A stretch of DNA of 64,000 nt from Pseudomonas pisciculturae (GTDB taxonomy: Bacteria > Pseudomonadota > Gammaproteobacteria > Pseudomonadales > Pseudomonadaceae). Location of the stretch: assembly GCF_015461805.1 (NCBI RefSeq), contig NZ_JACVZE010000009.1:186001-250000 (forward strand), in the 5' to 3' direction. Position numbers and translations under genes: made by a program. Below the pieces are notes generated by a model, which worked only from the letters and a program-made list of their open reading frames with translations, was not told where the DNA came from and made no database searches. Each line of letters begins with the position of its first letter. Positions within the stretch are counted from its first letter, which is position 1. This document shows positions 27,048 through 36,112 of the stretch, in pieces.

Positions 27048-27536
27048 TTAAGCCTGGGTAGCGTATTTCGCCAGGCGGGAATCGCTTTTCAGTACCGCAA
27101 TGGTGTTGTTGTGCACGTCGTCAGCGGTGACGTCAGCCTTGCTGAAGATTTGCTGGAAGTGTTCGTGGGTCACGGCCGCGAAGTGCTCGCGGTCTTCTGG
27201 AGCCACGCCCAGTACCACGGCGTAGGTGGTCAGCGCTTCGCCGTTACCCTTGGCCATGTCTTCGGACAGCTCGTTCATCATGCCATTCATGGCAATCCAG
27301 GACTTGCCGCCATAGGAGAGCGCGCTGTTGGTGCTGCAACCGTTGGTGCCCGAGGTCATGCCGAAGGTGGCGTTACCCGAAGTGCCGTTGGTGGTGGAAG
27401 CCAGGAAGTGAGCCGGAGTACCGCGCTGGCCTTCGAACAACATGTTGCCCCAACCGCAGTTCGGGCCACCTGGTGCTTCTGCCATTGCATTGAGGGAGAC
27501 GACGGTGAAGAGAGTACCGAGAAGGATCCGTTTCAT
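27048..27536 (-). CDS. DUF3015 secreted protein
   Basis: A 162-residue protein with a cleavable signal peptide (MKRILLGTLFTVVSLNAMA) and the DUF3015 signature: GPNCGWGNMLFEGQRG, a Ser/Thr/Gly-rich middle with a second Cys (GTNGCSTNSAL), and a helical C-terminal half. Two cysteines could form a disulfide in the periplasm. No function is known. It has its own terminator and likely its own promoter in the 268-base gap shared with the divergent Lon-like gene. Confidence 0.88.
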   Translation of the reverse strand: MKRILLGTLFTVVSLNAMAEAPGGPNCGWGNMLFEGQRGTPAHFLASTTNGTSGNATFGMTSGTNGCSTNSALSYGGKSWIAMNGMMNELSEDMAKGNGEALTTYAVVLGVAPEDREHFAAVTHEHFQQIFSKADVTADDVHNNTIAVLKSDSRLAKYATQA

Positions 27537-27804
27537 AGCTTTGTTCTCTTTGTGTGCAAACCAATGGACAAGGGTTCAGGCGCGTCGCAGCGCCCTGAGG
27601 GATCGGTTATTAGTCCAACCCGCGCAGTTTGGAGTTTAGGCACGTTCCAAGGGTTCCGTGTGTTTTTATAAAACAATCAGAGTTATCGCGATTTTTTTGT
27701 AGGACGGAACCCCGGTCTACGCTTTCCTCAAGGCGCGCCTTGCCAGAGCGCGTGACCGGGAGCCAGAATGCCGTCATCTGCCCCGCCTGATGTAAGGAAG
27801 CCCG

Positions 27805-30243
27805 ATGCCTGATCCTGTTGCTGCCAGCTTGCGTCTAGCGCCCGAAGCGCTGACTCGCCCTTTCTCCGCTGAACAGTTCAGCTTCTCGACCACCAATGAT
27901 TTGGAGCCCTTTCGCGGTGTGCTTGGCCAGGAACGTGCGGTTGAAGCCTTGCAGTTCGGTGTGGCGATGCCACGCCCCGGTTACAACGTGTTTGTCATGG
28001 GCGAACCGGGAACCGGTCGCTTTTCGTTCGTCAAACGCTACCTGAAAGCCGAAGGCAAACGCCTGCAGACCCCGGCCGACTGGGTCTACGTGAATAATTT
28101 CGATGAGCCTCGCGAGCCGCGTGCGCTGGAGTTGCCGGCCGGCGGCGCAGCGGCGTTCATCAGCGACATCAACGGTTTGATCGATAACCTGGTGGCGACC
28201 TTCCCTGCGGTCTTCGAACACCCGACCTACCAACAGCGCAAAAGCGCCATCGACCGTGCTTTCAACCAGCGTTACGACAAGGCCCTGGACGTGATCGAGC
28301 GCCTGGCGCTGGAAAAGGACGTGGCGCTGTATCGCGACAGCACCAACATCGCCTTCACCCCTATGCTCGACGGCAAGGCGTTGGATGAAGCCGAGTTTTC
28401 GCAACTGCCGGAAGCCGATCGTGAGCGCTTCCACACGGATATTTCCGAGCTGGAAGAACGCCTCAACGAAGAGTTGGCCAGCCTGCCGCAGTGGAAGCGC
28501 GAGTCGAACAACCAACTGCGGCAGTTCAACGAAGAAACCATCACCCTCGCCCTGCAGCCTTTGCTCGCCCCGTTGTCGGAAAAATACGCCGAGAACGCCG
28601 CCGTGTGCGGTTACCTGCAAGCCATGCAGGTGTACCTGCTCAAGACCGTGGTCGAGCAATTGGTGGATGACGCCAAGACCGACGCCCAGGCCCGCAAGCT
28701 GCTCGAAGAGCAATATTGCCCAAGCCTGGTGGTGGGCCACCCGGTCAACGGCGGCGCCCCGGTGGTATTCGAACCGCACCCGACCTACGACAACCTGTTC
28801 GGCCGTATCGAATACAGCACCGACCAAGGCGCGCTGTACACCACCTATCGCCAGCTGCGTGCGGGGGCTCTGCACCGCGCCAACGGTGGTTTCCTGATCC
28901 TGGAAGCCGAGAAGATGCTCAGCGAGCCGTTTGTGTGGGACGCCCTCAAGCGCTCGCTGCAATCGCGCAAGCTGAAGATGGAATCGCCCCTGGGCGAGCT
29001 GGGCCGCCTGGCCACCGTGACCCTCAACCCGCAGATGATCCCGTTGCAGGTCAAGGTCATCATCATCGGTTCGCGCCAGTTGTACTACGCGTTGCAGGAC
29101 GCCGACCCGGACTTCCAGGAGATGTTCCGCGTACTGGTGGACTTCGACGAAGACATCCCGATGGTCGACGAAAGCCTGGAGCAGTTCGCCCAGTTGCTCA
29201 AAACCCGCACCTCGGAAGAAGGCATGGCGCCGCTGACCTCGGATGCGGTGGCGCGCCTGGCGACTTACAGCGCACGGTTGGCGGAGCATCAGGGCCGTTT
29301 GTCGGCGCGTATTGGGGATTTGTTCCAACTGGTCAGCGAGGCGGATTTCATTCGCCACCTGGCAGGTGACGAAATGACCGATGCCGGCCATATCGAACGG
29401 GCGCTCAAGGCCAAGGCCACGCGTACCGGGCGGGTGTCGGCGCGGATTCTCGACGACATGCTCGCTGGCGTGATCCTCATCGACACCGCCGGTGCCGCCG
29501 TGGGCAAGTGCAACGGGCTGACAGTGCTGGAAGTCGGGGACTCGGCCTTCGGTGTGCCGGCGCGCATTTCTGCCACGGTGTACCCGGGCGGCAGCGGTAT
29601 CGTCGACATCGAGCGTGAGGTCAACCTCGGCCAGCCGATCCACTCCAAGGGCGTGATGATCCTCACCGGTTACCTGGGCAGCCGTTATGCCCAGGAATTC
29701 CCGCTGGCGATCTCGGCGAGTATCGCGCTGGAACAATCCTACGGTTATGTGGACGGTGACAGTGCGTCCCTCGGCGAGGCGTGCACCCTGATCTCGGCTC
29801 TGTCGAAGACGCCGCTCAAGCAGTGCTTTGCCATTACCGGCTCGATCAACCAGTTTGGTGAAGTGCAGGCGGTGGGTGGGGTTAACGAGAAGATCGAAGG
29901 CTTCTTCCGTCTTTGCGAGGCTCGCGGCTTGACCGGTGAGCAAGGGGCGATCATTCCCCAGGCCAACGTCGCTACCTTGATGCTGGATGAGAAGGTGCTA
30001 CAGGCCGTGCGCGCTGGGCAGTTCCATATCTACGCGGTACGCCAGGCGGACGAGGCCTTGAGCCTGCTGGTGGGCGAGCCGGCGGGTGAGCCGGATGCTG
30101 AAGGGCAATTCCCGGAAGGCTCGGTGAATGCGCGGGTGGTGGAGCGTTTGCGGGTGATTGCGGAGATGATCAGCGAAGAAGACTTGAAGGAGGCGGAGAA
30201 GGAGTTGGCGCAGCAGGCGTTGGCCGAAGCCAAGCCCACCTGA
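27805..30243 (+). CDS. asrA: Lon-like AAA+ protease (AsrA/PA0779 type)
   Basis: An 812-residue protein of the LonB/AAA_32 group. The P-loop GEPGTGRFSF (about 69-78) is split from the Walker B region by a long helical insertion (about 110-330), and the C-terminal S16 peptidase domain has the Ser-Lys dyad S653 (GDSAS) and K696 (NEKIEG), 43 residues apart as in Lon. It lacks the Lon substrate-binding N-terminal domain. The P. aeruginosa counterpart PA0779 (AsrA) was reported to modulate heat-shock and aminoglycoside responses. The symbol is by family resemblance. Confidence 0.85.
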   Translation: MPDPVAASLRLAPEALTRPFSAEQFSFSTTNDLEPFRGVLGQERAVEALQFGVAMPRPGYNVFVMGEPGTGRFSFVKRYLKAEGKRLQTPADWVYVNNFDEPREPRALELPAGGAAAFISDINGLIDNLVATFPAVFEHPTYQQRKSAIDRAFNQRYDKALDVIERLALEKDVALYRDSTNIAFTPMLDGKALDEAEFSQLPEADRERFHTDISELEERLNEELASLPQWKRESNNQLRQFNEETITLALQPLLAPLSEKYAENAAVCGYLQAMQVYLLKTVVEQLVDDAKTDAQARKLLEEQYCPSLVVGHPVNGGAPVVFEPHPTYDNLFGRIEYSTDQGALYTTYRQLRAGALHRANGGFLILEAEKMLSEPFVWDALKRSLQSRKLKMESPLGELGRLATVTLNPQMIPLQVKVIIIGSRQLYYALQDADPDFQEMFRVLVDFDEDIPMVDESLEQFAQLLKTRTSEEGMAPLTSDAVARLATYSARLAEHQGRLSARIGDLFQLVSEADFIRHLAGDEMTDAGHIERALKAKATRTGRVSARILDDMLAGVILIDTAGAAVGKCNGLTVLEVGDSAFGVPARISATVYPGGSGIVDIEREVNLGQPIHSKGVMILTGYLGSRYAQEFPLAISASIALEQSYGYVDGDSASLGEACTLISALSKTPLKQCFAITGSINQFGEVQAVGGVNEKIEGFFRLCEARGLTGEQGAIIPQANVATLMLDEKVLQAVRAGQFHIYAVRQADEALSLLVGEPAGEPDAEGQFPEGSVNARVVERLRVIAEMISEEDLKEAEKELAQQALAEAKPT

Positions 30244-30263
30244 GTTTTTGGCGTGATGCAGGA

Positions 30264-30360
30264 CCAATGTGGGAGCTGGCTTGCCTGCGATGACGGATTC
30301 ACAGCCAACACTTCTGTTGACTGACACACCGCTATCGCAGGCAAGCCAGCTCCCACAATG
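30264..30360. repeat. REPIN of the GAGCTGGC class
   Basis: Inverted pair of GTGGGAGCTGGCTTGCC cores with ATCGCAGG next to each, about 95 bases long, in the gap after the Lon-like gene. Confidence 0.9.
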
Positions 30361-30556
30361 GGACAGCAGTGCTTTCGGGTGCAGCTGTCATGAAATTGAC
30401 TCAGGGTTTGAGGGCCAACGCCCGTTGGTCCCTACAACCTTGGTTTATCGCGGTTTTCTTCTATTCTCTGCTCAAGGGATCTCTACAGGAGTCGCAGGAT
30501 AGAGACAGCCTCGCCGAGCGTTGAGGTTGAACACCGATCTACCGAGGGTCGCCGCC

Positions 30557-30886
30557 ATGCCGCGCAGCCTTTGCCTTACCCGCCAGTGCCTGGGCCTGAT
30601 CACCCGTATCGAATGCTCCATTCGCCCTCTCGCGGGGGATAACGGGATGTGGACGCTGTTGTTTGCCGCCGGCATGACCGGCGAACAGCCTTCCACCATC
30701 AAGTCCCAAGGCCCGTTCCCCGGGCCTTTTGTGGCAGAAACCATGCTCGAATCCATCGTCGACAACCTGACGCTGCACGGCTATGAGAAAGCGGGCGACC
30801 CGCAGATCTGGTGCCTGCACATGCAGGCCCATCTGCGACAGCTCAACGGTGGGCGCTCGCAGGGCCTCAGTGACACCCAGCACTGA
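30557..30886 (+). CDS. Conserved hypothetical protein (109 residues)
   Basis: This short protein (MPRSLCLTRQCLGLITRIEC...) has a Cys-containing N-terminus, a SIRPLAGDNGMWTLLFAAGMTGE segment and a helical C-terminal half (FVAETMLESIVDNL). The ATG at 30557 was preferred over an in-frame start 12 codons upstream because GAGGG precedes it at good distance. No signal peptide is evident. I do not recognise the family; the compact, well-formed frame and ribosome site suggest a real cytosolic protein. Its stop lies three bases from the convergent lipoprotein gene's stop. Confidence 0.65.
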   Translation: MPRSLCLTRQCLGLITRIECSIRPLAGDNGMWTLLFAAGMTGEQPSTIKSQGPFPGPFVAETMLESIVDNLTLHGYEKAGDPQIWCLHMQAHLRQLNGGRSQGLSDTQH

Positions 30887-30889
30887 CGG

Positions 30890-32713
30890 CTATTGAGCCT
30901 GGGGTTTGTCCAGCTTGACCTCGAAACCATATTGCACGGTAGTCAGGTCGGTGCGCTGGTAGGTTTCCAGCGTCGTCGGCTGGCCGTAGAAATAATGCAC
31001 ATCAAAGGTGGCCGTGCCGTACTCCTCGGCGCGGTGGCTTACGCCGAGAATTTCCTTGAGGTAGTTGCCGCTGGCGTCCTTGGCGTAGAAGCGCCAGCTG
31101 TCGGACGGGAAGTCCTTCTGGTCGACGACCAGCGCGTTGTCCTTGAGTGTCAGCCCCTTGGGCAACTTGCTCACGTCCACCGTGGCTTTCTCGATATTGG
31201 CCAGGAACAACGGAATCGAGCCGACCACAAAGGCCGGGTTCTCCGGGAACAGGTTGAGGTCGTAGGTGAGGGTGCCCCGGCTCGGGTTCAGTTCAAAGGC
31301 CTCAGTGGGCAACTCGATAGGCTCGCCGCGCTCACCCTTGTCGTCGGCGGTGAAAAAGGTCACCGGTGATTCGCTGCTGTTGCGTTCGGCGCCCACCAGG
31401 TCGTCGTTGAAAGTGAAGGGGTGATCGAACTCAATATGCGCTGCGCTGGCGTCTTCGGTGGACTGGCTAATGGTGACGCTGTTTTTCAGCTGGTCTTCGG
31501 TCATCGACGCGTCTTTGAGCCAGCTGGCGGCGCCGTCGTCATACACGGTGACCGGCATCGGCAAGGCCTGCACGGTTTGTTGCAGGCTGTTTTTGTCGAA
31601 ACGCATCACCGGCAGGTCGAGGTCCTTGCGGGTGAGGGTGGCCGTGGAAAAATCCAGCATGTTGACCTGTAGGTTGTCGATCAGGCCATTGAAATACACC
31701 TTGGCGTAATGGCTGCTCTGTTTGTGTTCGAAGGCTTTTTGCGCGTCGGTGAGCTGTTTTTCGAACGCGTCAGACCAGACCTTCTGCTTCTGCATCTCGG
31801 CCAGTTGCTTCTCATAGAACGTCACCTGTGCGGCGTTTTCATTGATCGAACCTGAGCGGGTGAGGAATTGCCCGGTACTGTCCCGCGCCTGTAGCAGCAA
31901 TGGGTTGGGAGACTCATCGCCCACGTCCGGGGCCAACGGTGCGCTATTGGTCAGCTCGATTTCGGCGTAGTTCTTTTCAAGCAGCAGCAGCTTGAGGGTG
32001 ATAGTGCCCTCGGTGCGCGTGTGGCCTACGTCCTTTTTCGATAAGTCGAAGGTCAGCACCTTGCCCGGTGCGACCACCTCGATCGCGCCCTTGAGGCTGA
32101 CGGGTTGCGGCTGGCTTTTATTCTCCGTCTCGATGCCTTCGATGAACGGGTAGGTCACCGTCAGGTCATCGGGGTTGGTCAGGTTGGAGCTGCTGGGGCT
32201 GAGCTGGATGCCGGGATCGGTTTCCGACCACTCCGGCTGAAAGGGGATGACTTTGTTGTTGCTCAAGGTCACCGACTGCCATTCCAGGCCGTGGGGGAAC
32301 GGGAACTGCTCAAGCGTGTTGAAGCTGAACGGAAAGACCGGCTGCAAATCCGTCAGATAGTCGGAGTGCGAGGCCCTGCGCAGCACGAACAGGCCATTGA
32401 TGTAAGTGTCCACCAGCGCCTGGGGCGTGGGGTAGTGCTTGAGCAGGGCCAGGGTGTCTTCGCCGTACTCGGCCTCGATGGGTTTGGTCGCGAGCTTGGC
32501 CTGCGCCCGTTCCAGTAACAACAGCGAGCCGCCAAGGTCGCCGATGGCGTCGCGCAGCTTGGGGTCTTGGATGGCGTCCAGCGACTGCTCGAACTTGGCG
32601 GTTTTCTCTTCGAGGCTGGCTTGTTTTTTCTCATCACTGGGGGAGCAGCCACTGGCAATCAACAACGCCGCGAACAGGCCGATGCTGGCCAAAGGGGATC
32701 GCACATCCATCAT
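30890..32713 (-). CDS. Large lipoprotein of unknown function
   Basis: A 607-residue exported lipoprotein. The start MMDVRSPLASIG is preceded by AGGA; the lipobox is LIASGC, giving a mature N-terminal Cys near residue 23. After it comes a coiled-coil stretch (about 28-75), then a long region rich in beta-strand-like segments and Asp/Thr. A central helical hairpin (about 285-325, FYEKQLAEMQKQK...) interrupts it. No enzymatic motif was seen. Possibly a periplasmic or surface-anchored binding protein; I cannot assign a family. Confidence 0.75.
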   Translation of the reverse strand: MMDVRSPLASIGLFAALLIASGCSPSDEKKQASLEEKTAKFEQSLDAIQDPKLRDAIGDLGGSLLLLERAQAKLATKPIEAEYGEDTLALLKHYPTPQALVDTYINGLFVLRRASHSDYLTDLQPVFPFSFNTLEQFPFPHGLEWQSVTLSNNKVIPFQPEWSETDPGIQLSPSSSNLTNPDDLTVTYPFIEGIETENKSQPQPVSLKGAIEVVAPGKVLTFDLSKKDVGHTRTEGTITLKLLLLEKNYAEIELTNSAPLAPDVGDESPNPLLLQARDSTGQFLTRSGSINENAAQVTFYEKQLAEMQKQKVWSDAFEKQLTDAQKAFEHKQSSHYAKVYFNGLIDNLQVNMLDFSTATLTRKDLDLPVMRFDKNSLQQTVQALPMPVTVYDDGAASWLKDASMTEDQLKNSVTISQSTEDASAAHIEFDHPFTFNDDLVGAERNSSESPVTFFTADDKGERGEPIELPTEAFELNPSRGTLTYDLNLFPENPAFVVGSIPLFLANIEKATVDVSKLPKGLTLKDNALVVDQKDFPSDSWRFYAKDASGNYLKEILGVSHRAEEYGTATFDVHYFYGQPTTLETYQRTDLTTVQYGFEVKLDKPQAQ

Positions 32714-32875
32714 CTGAGTTTTCCTGTTCGACGTCATTGAGCCGATTTGATGGGCTCGACACTATCAGAAAAATTCTCTTACAGATGCTGCCTGGGTCAG
32801 TTTTGTCGTGGTTACAGGTGACTTGTAGCGGCTGGTATACTCGCCGCCATTTCTAGCCAAGCTGTGTGAGATCCC

Positions 32876-33364
32876 ATGGAACGCTTTATCGAAAATACTA
32901 TGTACGCTTCACGCTGGCTGTTGGCGCCGATCTACCTCGGGTTGTCCCTGGGGTTGCTGATCCTGGCGCTGAAATTCTTCCAGGAAATCATCCACGTCAT
33001 CCCTAACATCTTCACCATGCTGGAAGCCGAGGTGATCCTGCTGCTGCTGTCGTTGATCGATATGGCACTGGTGGGCGGTTTGCTGGTGATGGTGATGATT
33101 TCGGGCTACGAGAACTTCGTCTCGCAGCTGGATATCGACGAAAACAAAGAAAAGCTCAACTGGCTGGGCACCATGGACTCTTCGTCCCTGAAGATGAAAG
33201 TGGCGGCCTCCATCGTGGCGATTTCTTCGATCCACTTGCTGCGCATCTTCATGGATGCCAAGAACGTCGATCCGGATCACCTGATGTGGTACGTGATCAT
33301 CCACATGACCTTCGTGGTATCGGCGTTTGCCATGGGTTACCTCGACAAGCTCACCAAGCATTGA
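32876..33364 (+). CDS. yqhA: UPF0114 membrane protein YqhA
   Basis: A 162-residue integral membrane protein with four hydrophobic helices (about 13-33, 52-75, 105-125, 135-155). It begins MERFIENTMYASRWLLAPIY and contains ISGYENFVSQ and SIHLLRIFMD, the signature of the UPF0114/TIGR00645 family. Function is unknown. The gap before it shows an ordinary promoter-like AT-rich stretch; the divergent gene is the large lipoprotein. Confidence 0.93.
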   Translation: MERFIENTMYASRWLLAPIYLGLSLGLLILALKFFQEIIHVIPNIFTMLEAEVILLLLSLIDMALVGGLLVMVMISGYENFVSQLDIDENKEKLNWLGTMDSSSLKMKVAASIVAISSIHLLRIFMDAKNVDPDHLMWYVIIHMTFVVSAFAMGYLDKLTKH

Positions 33365-33379
33365 TGCACCGCGCCGGCC

Positions 33380-34813
33380 TTACTGTTCGACGAAGTAGTA
33401 AGGCTGGCGGCTGATCGCCATCTGCTTGATGACGGTTACCTTCTCATTCAGCCCATTGGTGTGATCGAGCAACGCAACGTTGCCCGGCCTGGCGGTGAGG
33501 AAGGCACGCAGTTCGGGCTCGGTTTGCAGAATCGGCACGTAGCCCTGCATGTAGAACACCCCAGCGCCGGAGATACGTTCGTTCGGCTGGAACATCGCCA
33601 CTTCTCGACCTTCTGCCTGCAATGCCTGGATCTGGCTGATCACCGGCACGAATGACTCACGCTTGTCGGCCTTGGGCGCAAACCAGAACGCCGCGCTCAG
33701 GTAGCTGGCAAAGAGCACGGTGAATACGCCTACGATCACGGGCCTGTGATAGCGGTACAGGCCTAGCTTGCGATCTTTCAGCCATTGCAGCAACACATAG
33801 GCATATTCCGTGGCCAGCACCGCGGCGGCCGGGGTGAGTGACATCAGGTAGACGGTACGTTTGCTGGAGGCCAGCGTCAGCAGGGTGAACTGCGCCACCA
33901 GCCAGAGGCTGAAAAACAGGCGGTAGCGATTGCGCATCAGGCTTTTACGGAAATGCCACAGGCCCAGATACACCAGGATGTTCCACGGCAGAAACGCCTC
34001 GGGTAGTTTGGCGATGTAGTAGTAAAACGGCTCGTAATGCCCGGCCTCGACAAACGAGCCGCTGAACCGCCCGACGCTATTGGTCCACAACACCTCGCCC
34101 ACCGCCTGCATGCCACCGCGCTGGAACAAAAAAGCCAGCCAGATCATCAGCGGCACCAACGCCAACAAGGTGAACAACCCAGGCTTGAGCCAGTCACCGA
34201 TGCGCAGGCGCTTGTCCATCACACTGGTCACAGCCAGGTACACAAAAATCACAATGCCCGGCATCGCCAGGCCCAGCACTCCTTTGCTCAGGGTGGCGAT
34301 CACCATCCCGGCAGTAAACAGCGCCCACGGCCACACGCTAGCGCCTTGGCGTTCGGGCCGCATGGCTTGGTAGAACGCCAGCAACGCGGTCGTCACACCG
34401 AGGGTGAGCAAAGCGTCTTCACCCACACCGCGCACATTGCCCCAAAAACTGGCCATGGTCGCCAGGACCAGCGCGGCGCTGAACGCCAGCGTCTTGGGCC
34501 GGCCGAATTGGCGCAGCATCCCGTAGAACAGCATCACGCTGAACAACCCGGCAAACGCCGATGCCAGGCGCACGGCCCAGGTGGTGCCGCCAAACAGACG
34601 GATTGCACCGGCGTCGAGCCATAGGCTCAGGGGTGGTTTCTCTAGGAAAGGCTCGCGAAACAGGCGCGGAATTACCCAGTCATTGTCCAGATGCATGGCC
34701 ATGGCGATCCCGGCGACGCGGGCTTCGGTGGAGCCTTGGAGTTCGTGGTTGCCTAGGGCGAAGAAGAACAGCAAACCAACCAGCAAGAACAGTAGGGGAG
34801 CGGGGCGCGTCAT
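33380..34813 (-). CDS. ArnT/PMT-like membrane glycosyltransferase
   Basis: A 477-residue polytopic protein of the GT39/GT83 superfamily with about ten helices. The first periplasmic loop carries the family features: GSTEARVAGIAMAMHLDNDWVIP with the catalytic-type Glu, then EPFLEKPPLSLWL. ArnT-like enzymes move sugars such as aminoarabinose from undecaprenyl phosphate to lipid A or other acceptors in the periplasm. It is shorter than true ArnT (about 550) and has no arn neighbours, so donor and acceptor are unknown. Confidence 0.85.
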   Translation of the reverse strand: MTRPAPLLFLLVGLLFFFALGNHELQGSTEARVAGIAMAMHLDNDWVIPRLFREPFLEKPPLSLWLDAGAIRLFGGTTWAVRLASAFAGLFSVMLFYGMLRQFGRPKTLAFSAALVLATMASFWGNVRGVGEDALLTLGVTTALLAFYQAMRPERQGASVWPWALFTAGMVIATLSKGVLGLAMPGIVIFVYLAVTSVMDKRLRIGDWLKPGLFTLLALVPLMIWLAFLFQRGGMQAVGEVLWTNSVGRFSGSFVEAGHYEPFYYYIAKLPEAFLPWNILVYLGLWHFRKSLMRNRYRLFFSLWLVAQFTLLTLASSKRTVYLMSLTPAAAVLATEYAYVLLQWLKDRKLGLYRYHRPVIVGVFTVLFASYLSAAFWFAPKADKRESFVPVISQIQALQAEGREVAMFQPNERISGAGVFYMQGYVPILQTEPELRAFLTARPGNVALLDHTNGLNEKVTVIKQMAISRQPYYFVEQ

Positions 34814-34922
34814 AGGGTGTGGCTACCAGGGCAGGAGGACCGTTTGGGGGAGTGGTCATTGCAATAGGCTAGTATCTGTTGGTGTTTCTGAATATTTTGT
34901 GAATGGGTGTGCAAATAGGACG

Positions 34923-34960
34923 AAAAGGCCAAGGCGCTGAATGGGCCTCGGCCTTTTTTT
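34923..34960. terminator. Terminator after the DUF6124 gene
   Basis: AAAAGGCC..GGC / GCC..GGCCTTTTTTT hairpin. A-run and T-run flank both sides; the nearest gene it can serve is the minus-strand DUF6124 gene ending at 34963. Confidence 0.75.
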
Positions 34961-34962
34961 GA

Positions 34963-35214
34963 TTACTGGGGCGTTTGGGTGTTTTGGGTGAGTACCAGTA
35001 CCCGCTCAACCAACAACTCGCCTAGCACCACCAATTGTTGAGTGGCCAGTAGCTTGTGACGGTTGGCCCCTTCGAATTCAAAGGCCAGGTCGGTGGTCAT
35101 GGCGTTGATTGAGGCTAGGGTTTCGCTGGCCTGGATCAGCAGGGTTTCGCAGGGGATGTCGGGGGCGAGGGTGAAGAGGGTGGTTGAAGGGGGATTTGGG
35201 TTGATCTTTTTCAT
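34963..35214 (-). CDS. DUF6124 family protein
   Basis: An 83-residue protein with the pattern MKK(I)NPNPP...FTLAPD, then a helical stretch (ETLLIQASETLASINAM) and a final helix LATQQLVVLGELLVERVL. This is the small DUF6124 family that occurs in several copies in Pseudomonas genomes. Its role is unknown. It is the last core gene before the accessory island. Confidence 0.85.
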   Translation of the reverse strand: MKKINPNPPSTTLFTLAPDIPCETLLIQASETLASINAMTTDLAFEFEGANRHKLLATQQLVVLGELLVERVLVLTQNTQTPQ

Positions 35215-35547
35215 AGTGAAGCTCCCACACTGTTTAAGGAGCTACCGCCCCCTGCTGTCAAACAGGATTGGGTGGCAGCTGTACGCGGGTTGACAGACCG
35301 GAAGTGTAGGAACCCGGCGCACCCGAAGATGCCCCACGCACAGCCACCATGAACGAGACCGGACATGCCGAGCATGCCGTCTTATCAAAGGGTGTGAAAG
35401 GTTACACTTTTCGGCCTGTCAAAGCCAGTCGCTGATGAGCAGCGGCTGAAAGAAGGTAGCGTTGTGAGGTTGGCTGCGCCAGTTCACCAATGGCGCGATA
35501 TCTTGCAGGAAAATTCCGAAGCCCCTTGGGCGGCGCTTTTCCAAACG

Positions 35548-35592
35548 GAAGCATCAACAAAACCCGCACTTGGCGGGTTTTGTTGATGCTTC
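35548..35592. repeat. 20-bp perfect inverted repeat (hairpin)
   Basis: GAAGCATCAACAAAACCCGC pairs perfectly with its complement at 35573-35592 around a 5-base loop. A CCCGC stem with TTTTGTT following could act as a terminator. It sits immediately left of the degenerate attachment-like sequence. Confidence 0.8.
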
Positions 35593-35596
35593 GAAT

Positions 35597-35622
35597 TGGG
35601 ACCGGGGTAATTTGAACTGCTT
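35597..35622. other. Degenerate copy of the ssrA 3' end (possible fossil attachment site)
   Basis: TGGGACCGGGGTAATTTGAAC resembles the plus-strand ssrA 3' end at 46588-46613; I count 18 identical of 26 positions. Both are preceded, within 25 bases, by a hairpin with TTTGTTGAT. The two copies are direct repeats bounding the island. It may instead be a remnant of another tRNA-like end. Confidence 0.4.
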
Positions 35623-35914
35623 GCGTAACTTTATGATTTTAATCGATTATTTATGATTGAATTTTTATTGGAATACCTTTTCGCGAATTTCTTTATAATT
35701 CCTGTCCTTACATCGATCAAAGCTCAATTCGATAGTCGTACTTCGGATCAGCGGAACCTAGGCTTCTGATAGCGATTGCTGAGGGCTGTACGAGCCTGCT
35801 CGTAAACCTATTCCGCAAAAAGTCGCGGTCATGTGGCCTACATAGCCATTTTTCGATTAAAACTCTTCTGTAAGTGTCAACACGCTGGCAAGATCAAAAT
35901 CGCGCGCCCTTAGC

Positions 35915-35963
35915 CTAGGGATCGCCCTAGATACGAAGGGTATGGGGAGTCCCCATACCCTTC
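35915..35963. repeat. Tandem perfect hairpins
   Basis: CTAGGG-ATCG-CCCTAG (35915-35930) is followed four bases later by a 13-bp perfect stem GAAGGGTATGGGG/CCCCATACCCTTC with a 3-base loop (35935-35963). They lie about 150 bases downstream of the membrane-protein gene on its strand and could terminate or stabilise its transcript. Confidence 0.6.
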
Positions 35964-36112
35964 TAGTAGTTTGCGCTTTCTGTGTAGGTCAAGAGTCGCG
36001 TCGCCATGAAGTCCCCCCGTTTCTGCTCACCACGTTGCGCGGGCTGCGGCCTCCTTTATGCCCTTGACTACCAGCTAGCAGTTGCGTCGCAGGTGCCGCG
36101 AAGACGCAAGCC

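Larger units (their letters stand above)
35215..36112. other. Gene-poor left flank of the accessory island
   Basis: About 900 bases without a convincing gene. The first 330 bases hold the DUF6124 promoter side. Then come a 20-bp perfect inverted repeat (35548-35592), a degenerate copy of the ssrA 3' end (35597-35622), a very AT-rich stretch, and two perfect short hairpins (35915-35963). Base composition shifts to AT-rich at about 35600, which I take as the island edge. Confidence 0.6.

Noticed and set aside
9091..30360. Possible CRISPR array from the recurring GTGGGAG repeats
   Set aside because: The repeats are single inverted pairs kilobases apart in intergenic gaps, as expected for REPINs, without regular spacers or cas genes.
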